This document shows positions 26,514 to 35,220 of a stretch of DNA of 64,000 nucleotides, one piece after another. Position 1 is the first letter of the stretch. Every line of letters begins with the position of its first letter. A model generated the notes under the pieces. That model did no database searches. It was given only the letters and a program-made list of their open reading frames with translations, and was not told where the DNA came from. The stretch is taken from positions 138,347,368 to 138,411,367 of the forward strand of contig JALGPY010000001.1 of assembly GCA_023055425.1 (NCBI GenBank), in the 5' to 3' direction. The DNA is from Linanthus parryae. Lineage: Eukaryota; Streptophyta; Magnoliopsida; Ericales; Polemoniaceae. The translations under genes were made by a program, and so were the position numbers.

Positions 26514-29500
26514 CAAAAACACAAAGTTAATACGTTCCCTCAGATTGTCAATTTGTGGCCTTTCTGGAACCGGTTCTCAACTACCTTTGACGTTGGGTGA
26601 AATGAACGAGCACTCAGTAATAACAATGGTCAATCTTTCACATATAAATCTGGTTGTCTACTCGGATAATGGACTTCAATGAGGAAACTATTCGATTGAT
26701 GATCACATTTCCTTCATTCTTCGATTTCACTGTCAATTATCATGGATAGCAAAACTGATTTCTTTAACCTATCAAAAAGGATGATAGTCTCTATTTCAAA
26801 AATGGCACGTAAATCAACGAATGCTCAAACAACTGACCTTTTTAGCAAACAGGAAATGGGTGTTTATCAATGTTACCTTTTTGCCTATCCCAGAATTGAG
26901 TGAACAGAAAATCTTACGTCACAACTCACAAGTCATTCAGTAACGGAGAACAAATTAGAGTTTAAGATGTGTGCAATTTCTCTCGCTCGTACTATCATTG
27001 AGGCACGGGGGACAAATAAGAATTAATGGAATATGAGAGAACCTAAAGGAACATTCATTGATCATCAAAACACGCAATTTTCATTTCTAGATACAATAAA
27101 CCCTTTTAAAATTATGTTGAAATTTTTCATGAAGTGACTTGTAATAAGTAAAATTGTAATACTTATGTTGAACATTTCTCTTCAAGTAAACAAGCAAAAT
27201 CACATTTCTATTTAATGGTCTCTCCACCATCGAGATAGTGAGCACCACAAAATAAGTAAAACATTAAGGAATATATTACTCCTATCGATTTCTCACTTTT
27301 CGTTTTACCTACCAAAAAAGTAGTAAACAAACCTCTCGATGTGCCAGATCATGCCAATCATCCAACCTCACCCACACACTCTGACAGGTAGAGTCACTGA
27401 ATGCTGCAAGAAACACAACAAAATTATAATATTTAGTAAATGCCTTACCCTCAAGAGAGAGCATCAGCATGATAATATCGAATGGGAACTTCGACATAAA
27501 GAGTGAAGAGCAAAAACATAACCCATCAATGGCCTGTTGTGGAGGATATTTCCGACTCACAGGGAAAGGATCAAGGTAGGCGAAACAGAAATGCATTTGA
27601 ATGGAAAGAAGCTTTAAAAGTAAAAAAATGACGACAGAGATCACTCATGTAAAAGAGGTCAAATTACCAGATTCACTTCTCAGGCTTTGATTAGTGCACA
27701 GAAATTTGATAATCATTTGTTGCTGCAGCTCCGGTATTTGACACAAATCACTGAGCGAGAATAGGTGTTTTCCATACTCATACGAGGAAAGAGAATCATC
27801 AAAATGAGCCACAAATGATTTGATAAGAATCATAAGCATGTAGCATTTATTCTTGGAAAGTGAAAGAAGATCATCTTTGGATAATTCTAAGAACTTCAAA
27901 TATTCTTCAAGAAAGATTTTAAGTGGCTCGTACTTAACAGCTGACTCTGAACTCTGCATGAGAAGATAAAATGTCAGAAGTGGAGAAAGAAAATTAAAAC
28001 GTATGATACGCCAAAAATATATGATAACTACAATAGGCACCTGGGACAGCAATTCTTTGACTCTCGCTTCTATATTAACTAATTCACGCACACATTTGAT
28101 TCTGATGAATTGAAGCTGCAAGGAAATGGAATAATAAGCAATAATACCAATTTCCCTTTGAACTCATTCGAATATCCAAGATTCAGATTCTGTGTGCATG
28201 TGGAAATAAGAGTAAACCCACATTGAAGGAATAATGCTGAAACATGAAAGGATGGTTGACTGGAACAATAAACTACTAGATCAGCCACATATTGTACGGT
28301 GAAATAGTTTCCTGATTTCTGTTTTTTTTCCTTCAAAGCTTTAGTGCAACTCTCTTATGTGGATATGAACAATTTCGTACTCCCATGGAACCCCCCCCCC
28401 CCCTACTTCCACTGGTCACAATATTTTCTTCTAATATTGAAAAAAAAATGTGATTCTCCGATAACTGAACTGGTACCTTTTCCAGAAGTACATCCTGTAT
28501 TTGGATCCCAAAAAAACATATCAATCGATTGAACTAATTTATATTATTTAACTAGTAGATGTTTCATATGCTTCATGGAGAACAATAATTTCTCCCAGCG
28601 AAAGTGTACTTCGTTCGTCAAATTTTCTTATCAGATGCTCGAACATGACCATTTGGTAATTATTAAACGAGGAACGTATAGTTAGCAGTAACATTCCTGA
28701 GTTTGTGGGTCTTGCTGTAGGGATTGACCACCCCAATTTTGCTTCTGCTACTGGTTTTAATACAGCTCAAACTCATCAAAAAAAAAACAAAAATATAATA
28801 ATAAACGAGGAAAGTGTAGGAAAACCTTCTAAGATCCACAATCCCAAGAATTAAAAATTATATGTTCAGGATAATAGCACAATCACCAACTGATAACTCC
28901 ACCTGAAGTTAGGAATGTTGATGTTATTCATTGAATAATCAATACTGAGATTACAGGCGTTTATATAGACACCTAGGGGTACACAGGTAATTATATAGTT
29001 ATGACTAGTATAATTAGGGCTGCTATGACTATAATTACTTATCTCCTATACGCCCCAACAAGACGGAGGATCAGGAGGAGAAACCAATCTTGGACTTCAA
29101 TGTAGCTATTGTACAGCGAGAGAAAGCCTTGGTGAGACGATCAACCAGTTGATCGGCAGAGGAGACATGACACGTTCTGAGAGTACCAGCCTGAACTTTG
29201 CGGACAAAATGAAAATCCAAGACTAAACGGTTCATGCGAGGATGGATGACCTGATTGGAACACAAATACGTGGCACCAATGTTGTCAGAGTAGAGAGTCG
29301 GGGTAGACGCTAGTGTGAGCCCGAGCTCAAACAGCGAGAGAAAATCCAATGAAGCTCAGCAGAGGCAACAGCGACAGCCCGGAACTCAGCCTCAGTGGAG
29401 GGGCGGGCTATCATACGATGATTCTTGGAGCTCCATGACATGGGAGAGCCACCAAGGTAGACAACATAGCTGGATGTGGAGTAGTAGTCATCTTTTTTGC

Positions 29501-32500
29501 CAGCCCAATCTGCATCAGAGAAAGCATATAGCGAACACGGACCCCGCCGAAGGACTATCCCCATATCAAAAGTGCGTTTGAGGTATCGTAAGAGATGCTT
29601 GGCAGCATTCAGTGAGTGGATGTCGGTCGATGCATAAACTGAGAAAGCTTGTTGACAACGAAAGCAACATATGGACAAGAGAGAGAGAGAGATACTGAGG
29701 GCTGCTAAGTGCGAACTATCAAATGACACTCACTCGCATCTGGAAGCGTAGAGCCATTGGGTTGGGAAAGAGTCACAGCCGGATCAAGCGGAGTGGAAAT
29801 AGGATTAGCAACAGTTAAGCCAGTCCAATGTAACAGATCATGAATATACTTCTTCTCGGAAAGAACTAATCCTTGCGGGTGTTCCAGAACCTCAGCTCCT
29901 AGAAAAGAAGCAAAGAATACCTAGATCCTTCAGAGAGAATCGACTAGACAATAGATAAATAAACAGTTGGACCTGAGCAGCACTAGATCTTGTAATGATG
30001 ATGTCAACAACAATACTAATACATAAATGGCGACCCCTAGGTAATGTAGCAAAAAGAGACGTATCAGCCCGAGAATCAGAGATGCCTTGCTGAAGAGGGA
30101 AGGAGCGGACCTCCAAATACCATGCCCCTGTCGCTTGCTTCAGGACATACAGTGCCTTCCGAGGCTTGCAAACATCGTCTGGATGGTCCTGATCAATAAA
30201 CCCAGGTGGCGGGCCATAAAGACATCCTCTTAGAGAGTGCTCTGCAAGAAAGTGTTATTAACACCAGCTGCTTAAGAACCCACTGACGACTAATAGCAAG
30301 AGATAAGACCAAAGACCAAGCGAACAGTAATTTGAGCATCGAGCTAAAGGTATCAGCATAGTCAACACCGGGTCTCTGATGAAAACCCTTGGCTACCAAT
30401 TGCGCTTGCTGATTTAACAAACCATCAGGAAGCCGCTTAATCCGAAAGACTCATTTGCAGCCAACAACATTTTACATGGGTGATGGAGGAACTAGATCCC
30501 ATGTGTGATAATTAAGTAGAACCTCAAATTCAGCACTCATTGCAAAGCACCACTGGGTTCTTGAGAGCTTGCAAAATAGTACTGGGTCCGATGTCAAAAC
30601 AACGTGGAGAGACAGAGGCTGACATAGTGCATTTTAAGGTTGATTTAAGGACCCGGAATTTAGACCGAGTGGTCATGGAATGATTGGAGGGAGGAGGAGG
30701 TTGCAAGTTGGAGGCCCATAGAGGACGTCGAGTATGATGTCGGGAGAAAGTGGGGAAGTGAGAACAAGCAGCGACCAGGTCCTGCACTAGAGGAGCCTCA
30801 GGCGAGACTATCGAGGATGAGTGATTGGAGCTATGGCAGGAGGGGCCGACGACCGTGTTAAGGGATCAAACCAAATCGGAGACCGATATGGAGGAGGGCA
30901 ACGAAGAAGAAGTGCTCATTGATTCAACAGGGGAAGGAAGACTCCACATATTGAACGTGGCGGGAATCATAGAGATGAAGGAAAGTAGGATCAAAACAAA
31001 GATACGCACTTTGCTTAAGAGAGTAACCCAAAAGCACACAAGGCATAGAGCGGTCGTCGAGTTTGTGAGAGGTGTAGCACAGACATCCAAAGATACGAAG
31101 TTTGGGGTAATTGCGAACTTGATGAAAGATGGATTCAAAGGGAGATGTCATGTTCAGAGAACAACTGGGTCGACAATTGAGGAGATAGACCGCAGTAGAG
31201 ATGGCATGGGGCCAGTAGGAAAGAGTGACTCACTCATGGTGAATAAGAGCAAGTTCATTATCAACAATGTGGCGATGACGACGCTCAGCATACCCGTTGT
31301 GCTCGGGCGTGTGGGGTGGCGTAGTTAGGTGAGTGATGCCATGAGAGGAGAGATATGGATGACGCACATAGAATTCGCCACCATTGTCAGAGTAGAGAGT
31401 TTTGAGGGGAAGAGAGAAGTATTTTTCAACTAATGCACGTAATCGAATGAAGGTATCCTGCACTTGAGATTACGTTTTGAACAGTGAGCCAGGCGTACTT
31501 GGTAAAATGATAGACAAAGATAACCGGATACTTCATTCTATCATGAGCAAAGACAGGAGACGTCCAAACATCGGGAAGACAAGAGGTTGCAAGGACCGTA
31601 AACTGGAATACACATAATAGTGTGCTTTCACACATCATAAGACTGAGAAGAATGATTACTAAGTAAAAGAGAAAACCTAGAAAACAAGTACTGACAAAGT
31701 GAGTGAGCGGGATGGCAAAGACGACGATGTTACGAGAAAGCGGATGGACGAGACTGAGACACGAGTGCCAGGGAGGAGGCAGAAGCAGCTGGTCACTCAT
31801 AGACACCATCTTTAAGAGGACCTGTCAGCAGGAGCGCCCCCGTCGTACAAGCCTTCAAAGCAAAACCAGAAGAAGAGAATACAGCAGTGAGGTTGTTAGA
31901 AGAGCATAACTTGGATACAGATTTACGGTTCTTTTTTATGGCTGGAACATAAAGAACATCATATGATAAAAAGCAACGGGAGTGAGAGGGGAGTAACATC
32001 GAAGCAGTATCGGTGATTGGCAGGCCGTGGCATCACGAATCATGACATCATTCAGAGTACAGATAGGGCTGATGCAAGGATAGATTATCCAAGTTAGCGG
32101 TAAGGTGGTAACCAAGGAGCCGGAGATGATGGACTAGCAGAAGTCGTGGCTACATGAGCCCTTGGGTCCACTGAGAGGGGCCTCAGTAGCTGGAAGAAGA
32201 AGACGGAGGCTGTGGCGTAGGTGGACCACTGGTGCTAGAGCCAGATTGCTGCAAGAGCCACCCAAATTGCGGGCACTAACGGATACGATGCCCCTGAGTC
32301 CCGCATCCTTGGAAAATCGCAAGAGCGGAAGCAGCTGGTGTGAGAAGGAGCCATGTGGTGATGTGGTCCAAAGGGAAAACGGAGAGTCCGGCGCAGGAAG
32401 CCCCCCCCCCCCCCGGGCTTTGACGTGGGCAGAGAAGTTGTCGTCAGATCCGCTGGGAAAGGTGGTTTAGAGAGGGACAACTCCTTATGAGTGAGTTTTT

Positions 32501-35220
32501 CAAACAGATCTTCAAATCCAATGTCTATCTCACGTGCCTTAATAGCTTCAACCACAGGTGCATAGATTTCATTCAGGCCATCCAAAATCTTGTCAATTAA
32601 GTTTGTTTCATCAACTGGTTTGCCAAGGAGGGCTAACTCATCGGCATTTTGCAATGTGCACTTAATCAGATATCGTCTTGTTTCCTTAAAGTAGTCGTTT
32701 TAGATGTTCTTTGATATGTGCCTCCTAGACGACTTAGCCTAGATGTTACGAAGAGCAGTCTAAACCTTGATTGGACGGTTCAAATGGCGAGACGTGGGAG
32801 AGAGGAGCTGCAGAGAGAGTGCTGATGAAAAAGTAGAAGACCAACTGATATTGTTGGTACCAAGAGCTGTAATGAGAGTTCACGTGAGTCGTGACAATCT
32901 CAGAGACATCAGAAGAAAACGCATACGTGGCAGTAGAGTGCGCAGAAGGCTGACCGATGTTTAGTGTCATTTGGACCGAGGCCGACAGCCGGCTGGTCGA
33001 GGTTTGCCGGTGTACCCGTGGCTGGAAGTGTAGCAGTAGGGACCGTGCTCATGACAATTCCACATGTGGAGGGGCGGGTGCAATTCATCAACATATCCCA
33101 TGAGACCATGCCAAAGACGAGCGGACTGAATCTGGAGCTTCCATGCAATGAAATTGTTGAGGTGGAGCTTATGGGTGTTCGGATAAGCAGTGATAACTAT
33201 GAAGGATTGGGTGGGTGGGATTATTAGGGTTCGGAATAGGAAGGGTAAGGGACACCATGAGTGGCGACAAAGGTAGGGTTTAATAATCTCAACGTTTTGA
33301 AATGACGTGAAGAGGCCAACTGTCGACCCAACCATCAAAAAACCAGAAAGTCCGGGAAAGAAGGACCACTCTATCCGGCGGCGTTGGGAGAGAGAGCAAA
33401 GGCAGCTGCGCCTATGCGCTGCCCGACGTTTTCCATTGGTCCAGAGCCGCGAGCTAGAGAAGGGAACAAGCAGGTACCTTGTCGGCGTTTTTGGTCGAAG
33501 CAGCTGTCGGCGCTTGATTGGCGCTAGACGGGTCAGTGAAGCGATTGTGGGTCGCTATTTTCTGGATAAGGAAGTTGGGATTGGTTGATGGCAGTTTGTA
33601 AGGAGGAGCCGATGGTTGATTGACCGGAGAAGGGTGGTATAGGACGACTTTAGTGAACGGGTTTTGAATCGTAGCAGGAGGCCTGTTCTGATAAAATGAT
33701 GACATTTAGAGAACTAGGTATTTCATTGAATATATCAACACTAAGATTACAGGAGCTTATATAGACACTCCTAGGGGTACACAGGTACTTATATAATTAT
33801 GACTAATATAATTCGGGCTGCTATGACTATATTTATTTATCTCCTATAAGGCGGTCCTAAATCACAAGTCTAAAACAGGCATTTCAGCCTTAATCAAGAG
33901 ACCAAATTTGAATTCGAGTCACCATCTCCAGACTACACCTATGGAGTTCCTCTTTCACCATGGGCATGTACACTGTAAATAGATGGCTTTATAGCAGCAA
34001 GACTATAATTCATCTCATACAATATTCAATTGTCTTCATTTCCAATAGCCCCATTCTAACAGCAAAAATCTATGGAATTTAGAGTCCATATCTATGGAAT
34101 TTCTCATCAAAAGAAGTTGAGAAGCAGAAGCCTTATAACGTGATAAAGAACTACACCAGACAACTAAATGCTAGTTAACTGTTCACAAGGTAGATGTAGA
34201 AATCAGAGCAGTTAGGTATCCAGAATCACGCTCCAGAAAATGTCATAACAAAAATGACAAATGATAACGTGACAAAGAAACAAACATATTACCTCTTCAT
34301 TTCTAGAAAATAATATACTAAGGCACAAGTCATAACACAACCACAAAAGTGCAAATCATGCCAGTATGAATAACATGGACTACAGACTAAAAAGGGAATG
34401 AAAAGAATGACAACACAATCACAATACCTCTCGATATGCTTGACCATGCCAATCAACCAGTCTCACCCATGGAAGCGGTCCTGCAAGAAAGCGGGAGAAA
34501 ATGACATTGTTTTAATAAATAGCTTCTCAATGTATCTTACGGAAAAATCAAAAAAATCAAGTCCATATTATTCTTCCAGTCTGTTTTCCGCCCAATCCGC
34601 GATGATGTACCGACATGAATTGGAAACTGAACACAAACAGCTTCTTTAAAGGTCGACCACTTCTCCTGGTAAAATCAATCCTCACTGTCTATTTGGGAAG
34701 GATAGCAGTGGCAATTAATGGAGTAGTAGCTGAACCGAGATGATCACTCGAGTCCGCGTAAATGCTGGTGCAATTGTGATGGTCACTAGGACTCGCATCT
34801 AGTATGTTCAATCATATTTGTTGAACAAATATTTAAGGTTCAAATGGTAAGAACCGTTTGCTAATTTACTTAACCCATTCAATTGGATCGAGAGATGTGA
34901 AATTTGTGATTGTTAATCTTCACAGCAAGTGGAATTACAATCAATTATTCAAATTACATAAAACGCGCCCCAAGGGAATCTGCGAAATCTTTTTAAACTT
35001 GGATTTAACTAAAGATGAGCATCATGAACAAGAGTTTGAGAAACCAAAATAAAATAGCATGCCTGGTTACATAAACCTATACAATACCTGAACCACCGGG
35101 GCGGGAACAGGAGGCTTCCAAGTTGAGAACATCATTATAGGTTACTTTACCGATATAAGCGGCTTTCTTTCCCTCAAAATCAAATTGCTTGGCTTTCGGC
35201 ATATCATCTGCGGCTGCCAT
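8762..35220 (-). CDS. Repeated-exon gene of unknown family (whole gene model with introns)
   Basis: Start exon 35088-35220; unit 1: 34428-34480, 28041-28115, 27668-27953; unit 2: 27333-27403, 21625-21699, 21284-21533; unit 3: 14820-14878, 14566-14640, 14172-14486; unit 4: 12035-12105, 9085-9150, 8762-9004. Exons have GT and AG borders (except the 3' side of c3) and phases match: start/a 1, a/b 0, b/c 0, c/a 1. Each unit has exon a (often WVRL-DWH--A-RE), exon b (L--IR--Y-P-L, 22 or 25 codons) and exon c (SSE---KY-P then FL-LS/PR, L--L, and a hydrophobic LIKS or LVKS helix). Ending at the unit 3 stop gives about 463 residues; reading on to unit 4 would give about 590. No signal peptide or membrane segment is evident. 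The family is not recognised. Introns carry copia, LINE, MULE and MITE insertions, so expression is doubtful. The model rests on splice signals and internal homology only. Confidence 0.6.
9085..9150 (-). CDS. Exon b4 (unit 4)
   Basis: 66 nt (22 codons), acceptor TTTTTTGCAG and donor CTG/GTACAT, phase 0 both ends. It encodes [18 protein letters not shown]. It aligns with b2 and with the partial plus-strand exon at 1-27. Confidence 0.65.
10629..10744. repeat. 36 bp direct repeat inside the Pack-MULE
   Basis: The stretch beginning ACCCAAAATGTGGGGGTAAA occurs at 10629-10664 and again at 10709-10744. The second copy is the 3' end of the GATL fragment. It suggests a local duplication or template switch during capture. 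Confidence 0.75.
10703..10909 (-). pseudogene. Captured GT8/GATL (galacturonosyltransferase-like) fragment
   Basis: The minus frame starting at 10909 reads [18 protein letters not shown], then [18 protein letters not shown] with the DxD metal-binding motif of glycosyltransferase family 8, then [10 protein letters not shown] and a stop after FWVC. This is the conserved core of plant GATL proteins, which act in the Golgi in pectin or xylan synthesis. Only 68 of the usual 340-390 residues are present. The segment at 10910-10990 encodes a hydrophobic stretch ending SSSIRSAL, which could be the captured signal-anchor region of the same gene, now out of frame with the core. Confidence 0.8.
11218..12034. 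other. Intron sequence, no feature
   Basis: AT-rich DNA between the Pack-MULE and exon a4. A 60-residue open frame at 11881-12063 on the plus strand partly overlaps exon a4 antisense and has no recognisable content. Confidence 0.35.
12035..12105 (-). CDS. Exon a4 (unit 4)
   Basis: 71 nt, acceptor GAAGCTGCAG and donor GAAGAG/GTATTC, phase 1 in and 0 out, same length as a2. It encodes 24 residues starting ASTDSS and ending QLYEE. Conservation with the other a exons is weak; position, length and phase carry the call. Confidence 0.5.
12264..14115 (+). mobile_element. L1-type LINE, 5'-truncated and broken
   Basis: The readable part starts with [20 protein letters not shown] and SYLMSC, the segment after reverse transcriptase in plant L1 elements. 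At 12382-12800 it has [23 protein letters not shown] sequence (here EVGLGFKNL) and [17 protein letters not shown] zinc-finger-like patch [10 protein letters not shown] lies near 13,210, and a C-terminal RNase H at 13,590-14,000 ends [19 protein letters not shown]. Several frameshifts and stops break it, and an A-rich tail is at 14106-14115. The reverse transcriptase core is absent. It lies between c3 and a4 of the host gene, antisense to it. Confidence 0.85.
14172..14486 (-). CDS. Exon c3 (unit 3), reads through to a stop
   Basis: Acceptor TTCCTGCAG, then 104 codons and TAA. It begins [11 protein letters not shown] and continues [20 protein letters not shown], the equivalent of FLELSKDD in c1. 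Where c1 and c2 have a G/GTAA donor, this exon has GATGATAATT, and translation runs on to DDNYLN and stop. Either this is the true end of the gene, or the donor was lost (GT to AT) and the stop is secondary. The intron or flank on its 3' side contains the L1 remnant. Confidence 0.6.
   Translation of the reverse strand, partial: NSQSKIKYDSTRIEVMRASNFLAMSRADVYDLGEENFKEIMRNLKEYVKLPLISEDQGEKLQSSQNKNKKIQFPCLQSELPDLDQSMNNLENLSLRYADDNYLN
14566..14640 (-). CDS. Exon b3 (unit 3)
   Basis: 75 nt (25 codons), acceptor AATGCAG and donor CTCAG/GTGCC, phase 0 both ends. It encodes [18 protein letters not shown] and an LWSQ ending that parallels LLSQ of b1. Confidence 0.65.
14820..14878 (-). CDS. Exon a3 (unit 3)
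   Basis: 59 nt, acceptor TTTCCTGCAG and donor AGAG/GTAGT, phase 1 in and 0 out. It encodes 20 residues ending [10 protein letters not shown], a divergent a exon with the A-xE end retained. Confidence 0.6.
15043..15212 (-). CDS. Candidate alternative terminal exon, function unknown
   Basis: A 170 nt open segment with a TTACAAG acceptor and a TAA stop. Entered in phase 1 (as after exon c2) it encodes about 56 residues, including [18 protein letters not shown] and [14 protein letters not shown]. The composition looks protein-like rather than random. It lies between c2 and a3 on the same strand and could end a shorter transcript or belong to an older duplicate. It has no counterpart in the other units. 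Confidence 0.35.
16254..16531 (+). repeat. Possible LTR-type repeat fragment
   Basis: The wording TTTACATGGTTCGGCAAAAC followed by CATCCGCGGAATTGCAGAG is of the kind common in plant retroelement LTRs and other dispersed repeats. No termini were found. The 91-residue open frame here is not supported as a gene. Confidence 0.25.
16869..17214. mobile_element. Tourist-like MITE with TTA target duplication
   Basis: 346 bp bounded by long inverted repeats (GGCCCCGCTTTCTTTACCTA and, inward from the right, GGCCCCGTTTTCTTTACCTA), continuing through AATTTAGG and CTTTTTATC for about 50 bp. The 3 bp duplication TTA is perfect at 16866-16868 and 17215-17217. It is non-coding and could fold into one long hairpin. 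It lies in the c2-a3 intron. Confidence 0.85.
17218..19400. other. Intron sequence, repetitive but unassigned
   Basis: AT-rich, with a GC-richer patch at 18,525-19,110 where GCGTTCC and TGGAAC motifs and TGCATGC clusters recur. No termini, domains or RNA genes were found. The 102-residue frame at 18419-18727 is not supported. Confidence 0.3.
19900..20626 (+). mobile_element. Decayed LTR remnant, probably chromovirus type
   Basis: Text such as GTGCGAGTACACCGCTCCCA, then GGGTTGTTAGGCTCACCC, and a CGGGGTTGTGAGACGTTACA end (about 20,607-20,626) follows the order seen in the 3' half of long plant chromovirus LTRs. A G-and-C patch at 20,060-20,225 ending TACATCCGCCC looks like the end of a small hAT-type MITE inserted in it. 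The 5' limit is unknown. Confidence 0.35.
21284..21533 (-). CDS. Exon c2 (unit 2)
   Basis: 250 nt, acceptor TCTTCTGCAG and donor CCTG/GTAAG, phase 0 in and 1 out. It begins [18 protein letters not shown] and continues [19 protein letters not shown] with a hydrophobic MLIK segment, then IPELQDE, which aligns with IPELQQQ of c1. Confidence 0.7.
21625..21699 (-). CDS. Exon b2 (unit 2)
   Basis: 75 nt, acceptor TTTCTTTGCAG and donor GAG/GTGCTAAT, phase 0 both ends. It encodes [18 protein letters not shown] and a GSE ending. This is the clearest version of the b pattern (L--IR--YLP-L--AY). Confidence 0.65.
22060..23220. mobile_element. Possible one-ended MULE-like sequence with low-complexity tracts
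   Basis: The left part (GGTAAATGACACAAACCACC then CGAGGTATGG) has the style of the Pack-MULE ends at 9770, but no matching right end was found. Inside are a GA-rich run (22,910-22,958), a 23 bp G run at 23019-23041 and an inverted repeat of about 33 bp with arms at 23,055-23,085 and 23,131-23,163 (core ATTGGACATCTA). Proline-rich frames here are shadows of the G and GA tracts. Confidence 0.3.
24064..25110. mobile_element. Mutator-like element with about 125 bp terminal inverted repeats
   Basis: The left end GGCTTAAGTACTTAATGCAT and right end inward GGCTTAATTACTTAATGCAT continue as matching inverted repeats to about 24,190 and 24,985, sharing AATAAACACGTCAATGTGAA. The flanks (TATATGTAA and TATATAAAT) are only partly alike, so the 9 bp duplication has decayed. 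The GC-richer interior at 24,300-24,750 could be captured exon sequence, but no protein family is recognisable. A 22 bp G run sits at 24643-24664. It lies in the a2-b2 intron. Confidence 0.7.
25383..25706. mobile_element. Small MITE with TAT flanks
   Basis: 324 bp between inverted ends GGGCACGTTTGATGCAGGGA and, from the right, GGGCACGTTTAGTGCTGGGA. A TAT trinucleotide flanks both sides. The interior is non-coding with AATAATAAT runs and is compatible with the PIF/Harbinger group. Confidence 0.65.
25710..27332. other. Intron sequence with a long A run
   Basis: AT-rich DNA with no gene. A 35 bp A run is at 26478-26512 and may be the tail of an unrecognised retroposon or an assembly-sensitive homopolymer. 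Confidence 0.35.
27333..27403 (-). CDS. Exon a2 (unit 2)
   Basis: 71 nt, acceptor CTTGCAG and donor GAGAG/GTTTG, phase 1 in and 0 out. It encodes 24 residues including [15 protein letters not shown]. It joins in frame to c1 upstream and b2 downstream. The 5.6 kb intron after it contains a MULE and a MITE. Confidence 0.65.
27668..27953 (-). CDS. Exon c1 (unit 1)
   Basis: 286 nt from TCTCATGCAG to CTG/GTAATTTG, phase 0 in and phase 1 out. It begins [18 protein letters not shown], continues [16 protein letters not shown] and then a hydrophobic helix ending LIKSFVAHF. Closest relative in the window is exon c2. It has 95 uninterrupted codons. Confidence 0.7.
28041..28115 (-). CDS. Exon b1 (unit 1)
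   Basis: 75 nt, phase 0 at both ends, from TTCCTTGCAG to CAG/GTGCC. It starts [12 protein letters not shown] and ends KELLSQ. It is the same length as b2 and b3, with L--IR near the start and SQ/SE at the end. A possible 18 nt microexon upstream (28480-28497, DVLLEK) has AG and GT borders but no counterpart in other units, so it is not included. Confidence 0.65.
28916..29060 (-). repeat. 3' LTR of the copia element
   Basis: On the minus strand it begins TGTTGGGGCGTATAGGAGAT and ends near CATCAACA. A TATA-like CTATATAAACG is inside. It matches 33697-33859 with scattered differences. Confidence 0.75.
29071..29729 (-). pseudogene. copia RNase H, broken
   Basis: It reads [30 protein letters not shown] and [19 protein letters not shown], then after a frameshift [14 protein letters not shown] and [15 protein letters not shown], ending KIGFSS just before the 3' LTR. 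Confidence 0.8.
29892..30787 (-). pseudogene. copia reverse transcriptase, broken
   Basis: 30193-30420 has [19 protein letters not shown], the conserved start of copia RT. 29892-30116 has ADTSLF and then [12 protein letters not shown], where YVDDIIITG is expected, so the catalytic Asp pair is damaged. 30530-30787 carries the MTTRSK segment that precedes RT in these elements. Confidence 0.8.
30866..31999 (-). pseudogene. copia GAG-pre-integrase and integrase, broken
   Basis: GAG-pre-integrase remains at 31793-31999 ([15 protein letters not shown]). The integrase core shows LYSDNGGEF and [17 protein letters not shown] near 31,280-31,410, the catalytic Asp and Glu region. The downstream patch at 30924-31151 reads [11 protein letters not shown] and VLLGYSLKQ. 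Stops and frameshifts lie between the blocks. Confidence 0.8.
32235..33338 (-). pseudogene. copia gag, broken
   Basis: The N-terminal part reads [16 protein letters not shown] near 33,170 and the C-terminal part reads [19 protein letters not shown] near 32,620, typical of the copia gag (UBN2/retrotran_gag_2) family that forms the particle shell. Frameshifts separate the parts. A 14 bp C run lies at 32401-32414. The usual CCHC knuckle is not readable. Confidence 0.75.
33697..33859 (-). repeat. 5' LTR of the copia element
   Basis: Counterpart of 28916-29060. Its outer end has lost the TGTTGGGGCG wording (plus strand TATAAGGCGGTCC). The inner end CATCA is followed by the degenerate tRNA-iMet-like primer site. 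Confidence 0.65.
33860..34427. other. Intron sequence, no feature
   Basis: AT-rich DNA between the copia 5' LTR and exon a1. Nothing recognisable. Confidence 0.35.
34428..34480 (-). CDS. Exon a1 (unit 1)
   Basis: 53 nt between a TTTCTTGCAG acceptor and a GAG/GTATTG donor. With the preceding phase-1 base it encodes [18 protein letters not shown], closely matching exon a2 ([15 protein letters not shown]). The intron that follows holds the copia element. Confidence 0.65.
35088..35220 (-). CDS. Start exon of the repeated-exon gene
   Basis: The ATG at 35220 opens [17 protein letters not shown] and the exon runs 44 codons plus one base to a TCAG/GTATTG donor. This ATG was preferred over one 39 bases upstream because the acidic alanine-rich start looks natural and the upstream codons are hydrophobic and poorly conserved in style. 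Joining to 34428-34480 restores a glycine codon across the junction. The sequence on the 5' side up to about 35,540 is the probable 5' UTR and promoter. An L1 remnant begins about 120 bases further out. Confidence 0.6.

Larger units (their letters stand above)
28916..33859 (-). mobile_element. Ty1/copia retrotransposon, degenerate, short LTRs
   Basis: About 4.9 kb. LTRs of about 145-163 bp lie at 28916-29060 and 33697-33859 and share GTGTACCCCTAGG, CATAGCAGCCC and CTATATAA. Domains in coding order are gag (33.3-32.2 kb), GAG-pre-integrase (32.0-31.8), integrase (31.5-30.9), reverse transcriptase (30.4-29.9) and RNase H (29.7-29.1). Every domain is broken by stops or frameshifts, and the RT YVDD box reads VVDI. 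A degenerate primer site TTTTATCAGAAC (minus strand) follows the 5' LTR. No target duplication is clear. The element lies in the a1-b1 intron, in the same orientation as the gene. Confidence 0.85.

Noticed and set aside
30825..31328. 167-residue plus-strand frame
   Set aside because: It is antisense to the copia integrase and has no domain of its own.
8762..35220. Identification of the repeated-exon gene as a nucleoporin of the Nup107/Nup84 type
   Set aside because: The L--IR--Y-P-L pattern and a FGYRE-like C-terminus are faintly reminiscent, but I could not align enough residues to support a name.
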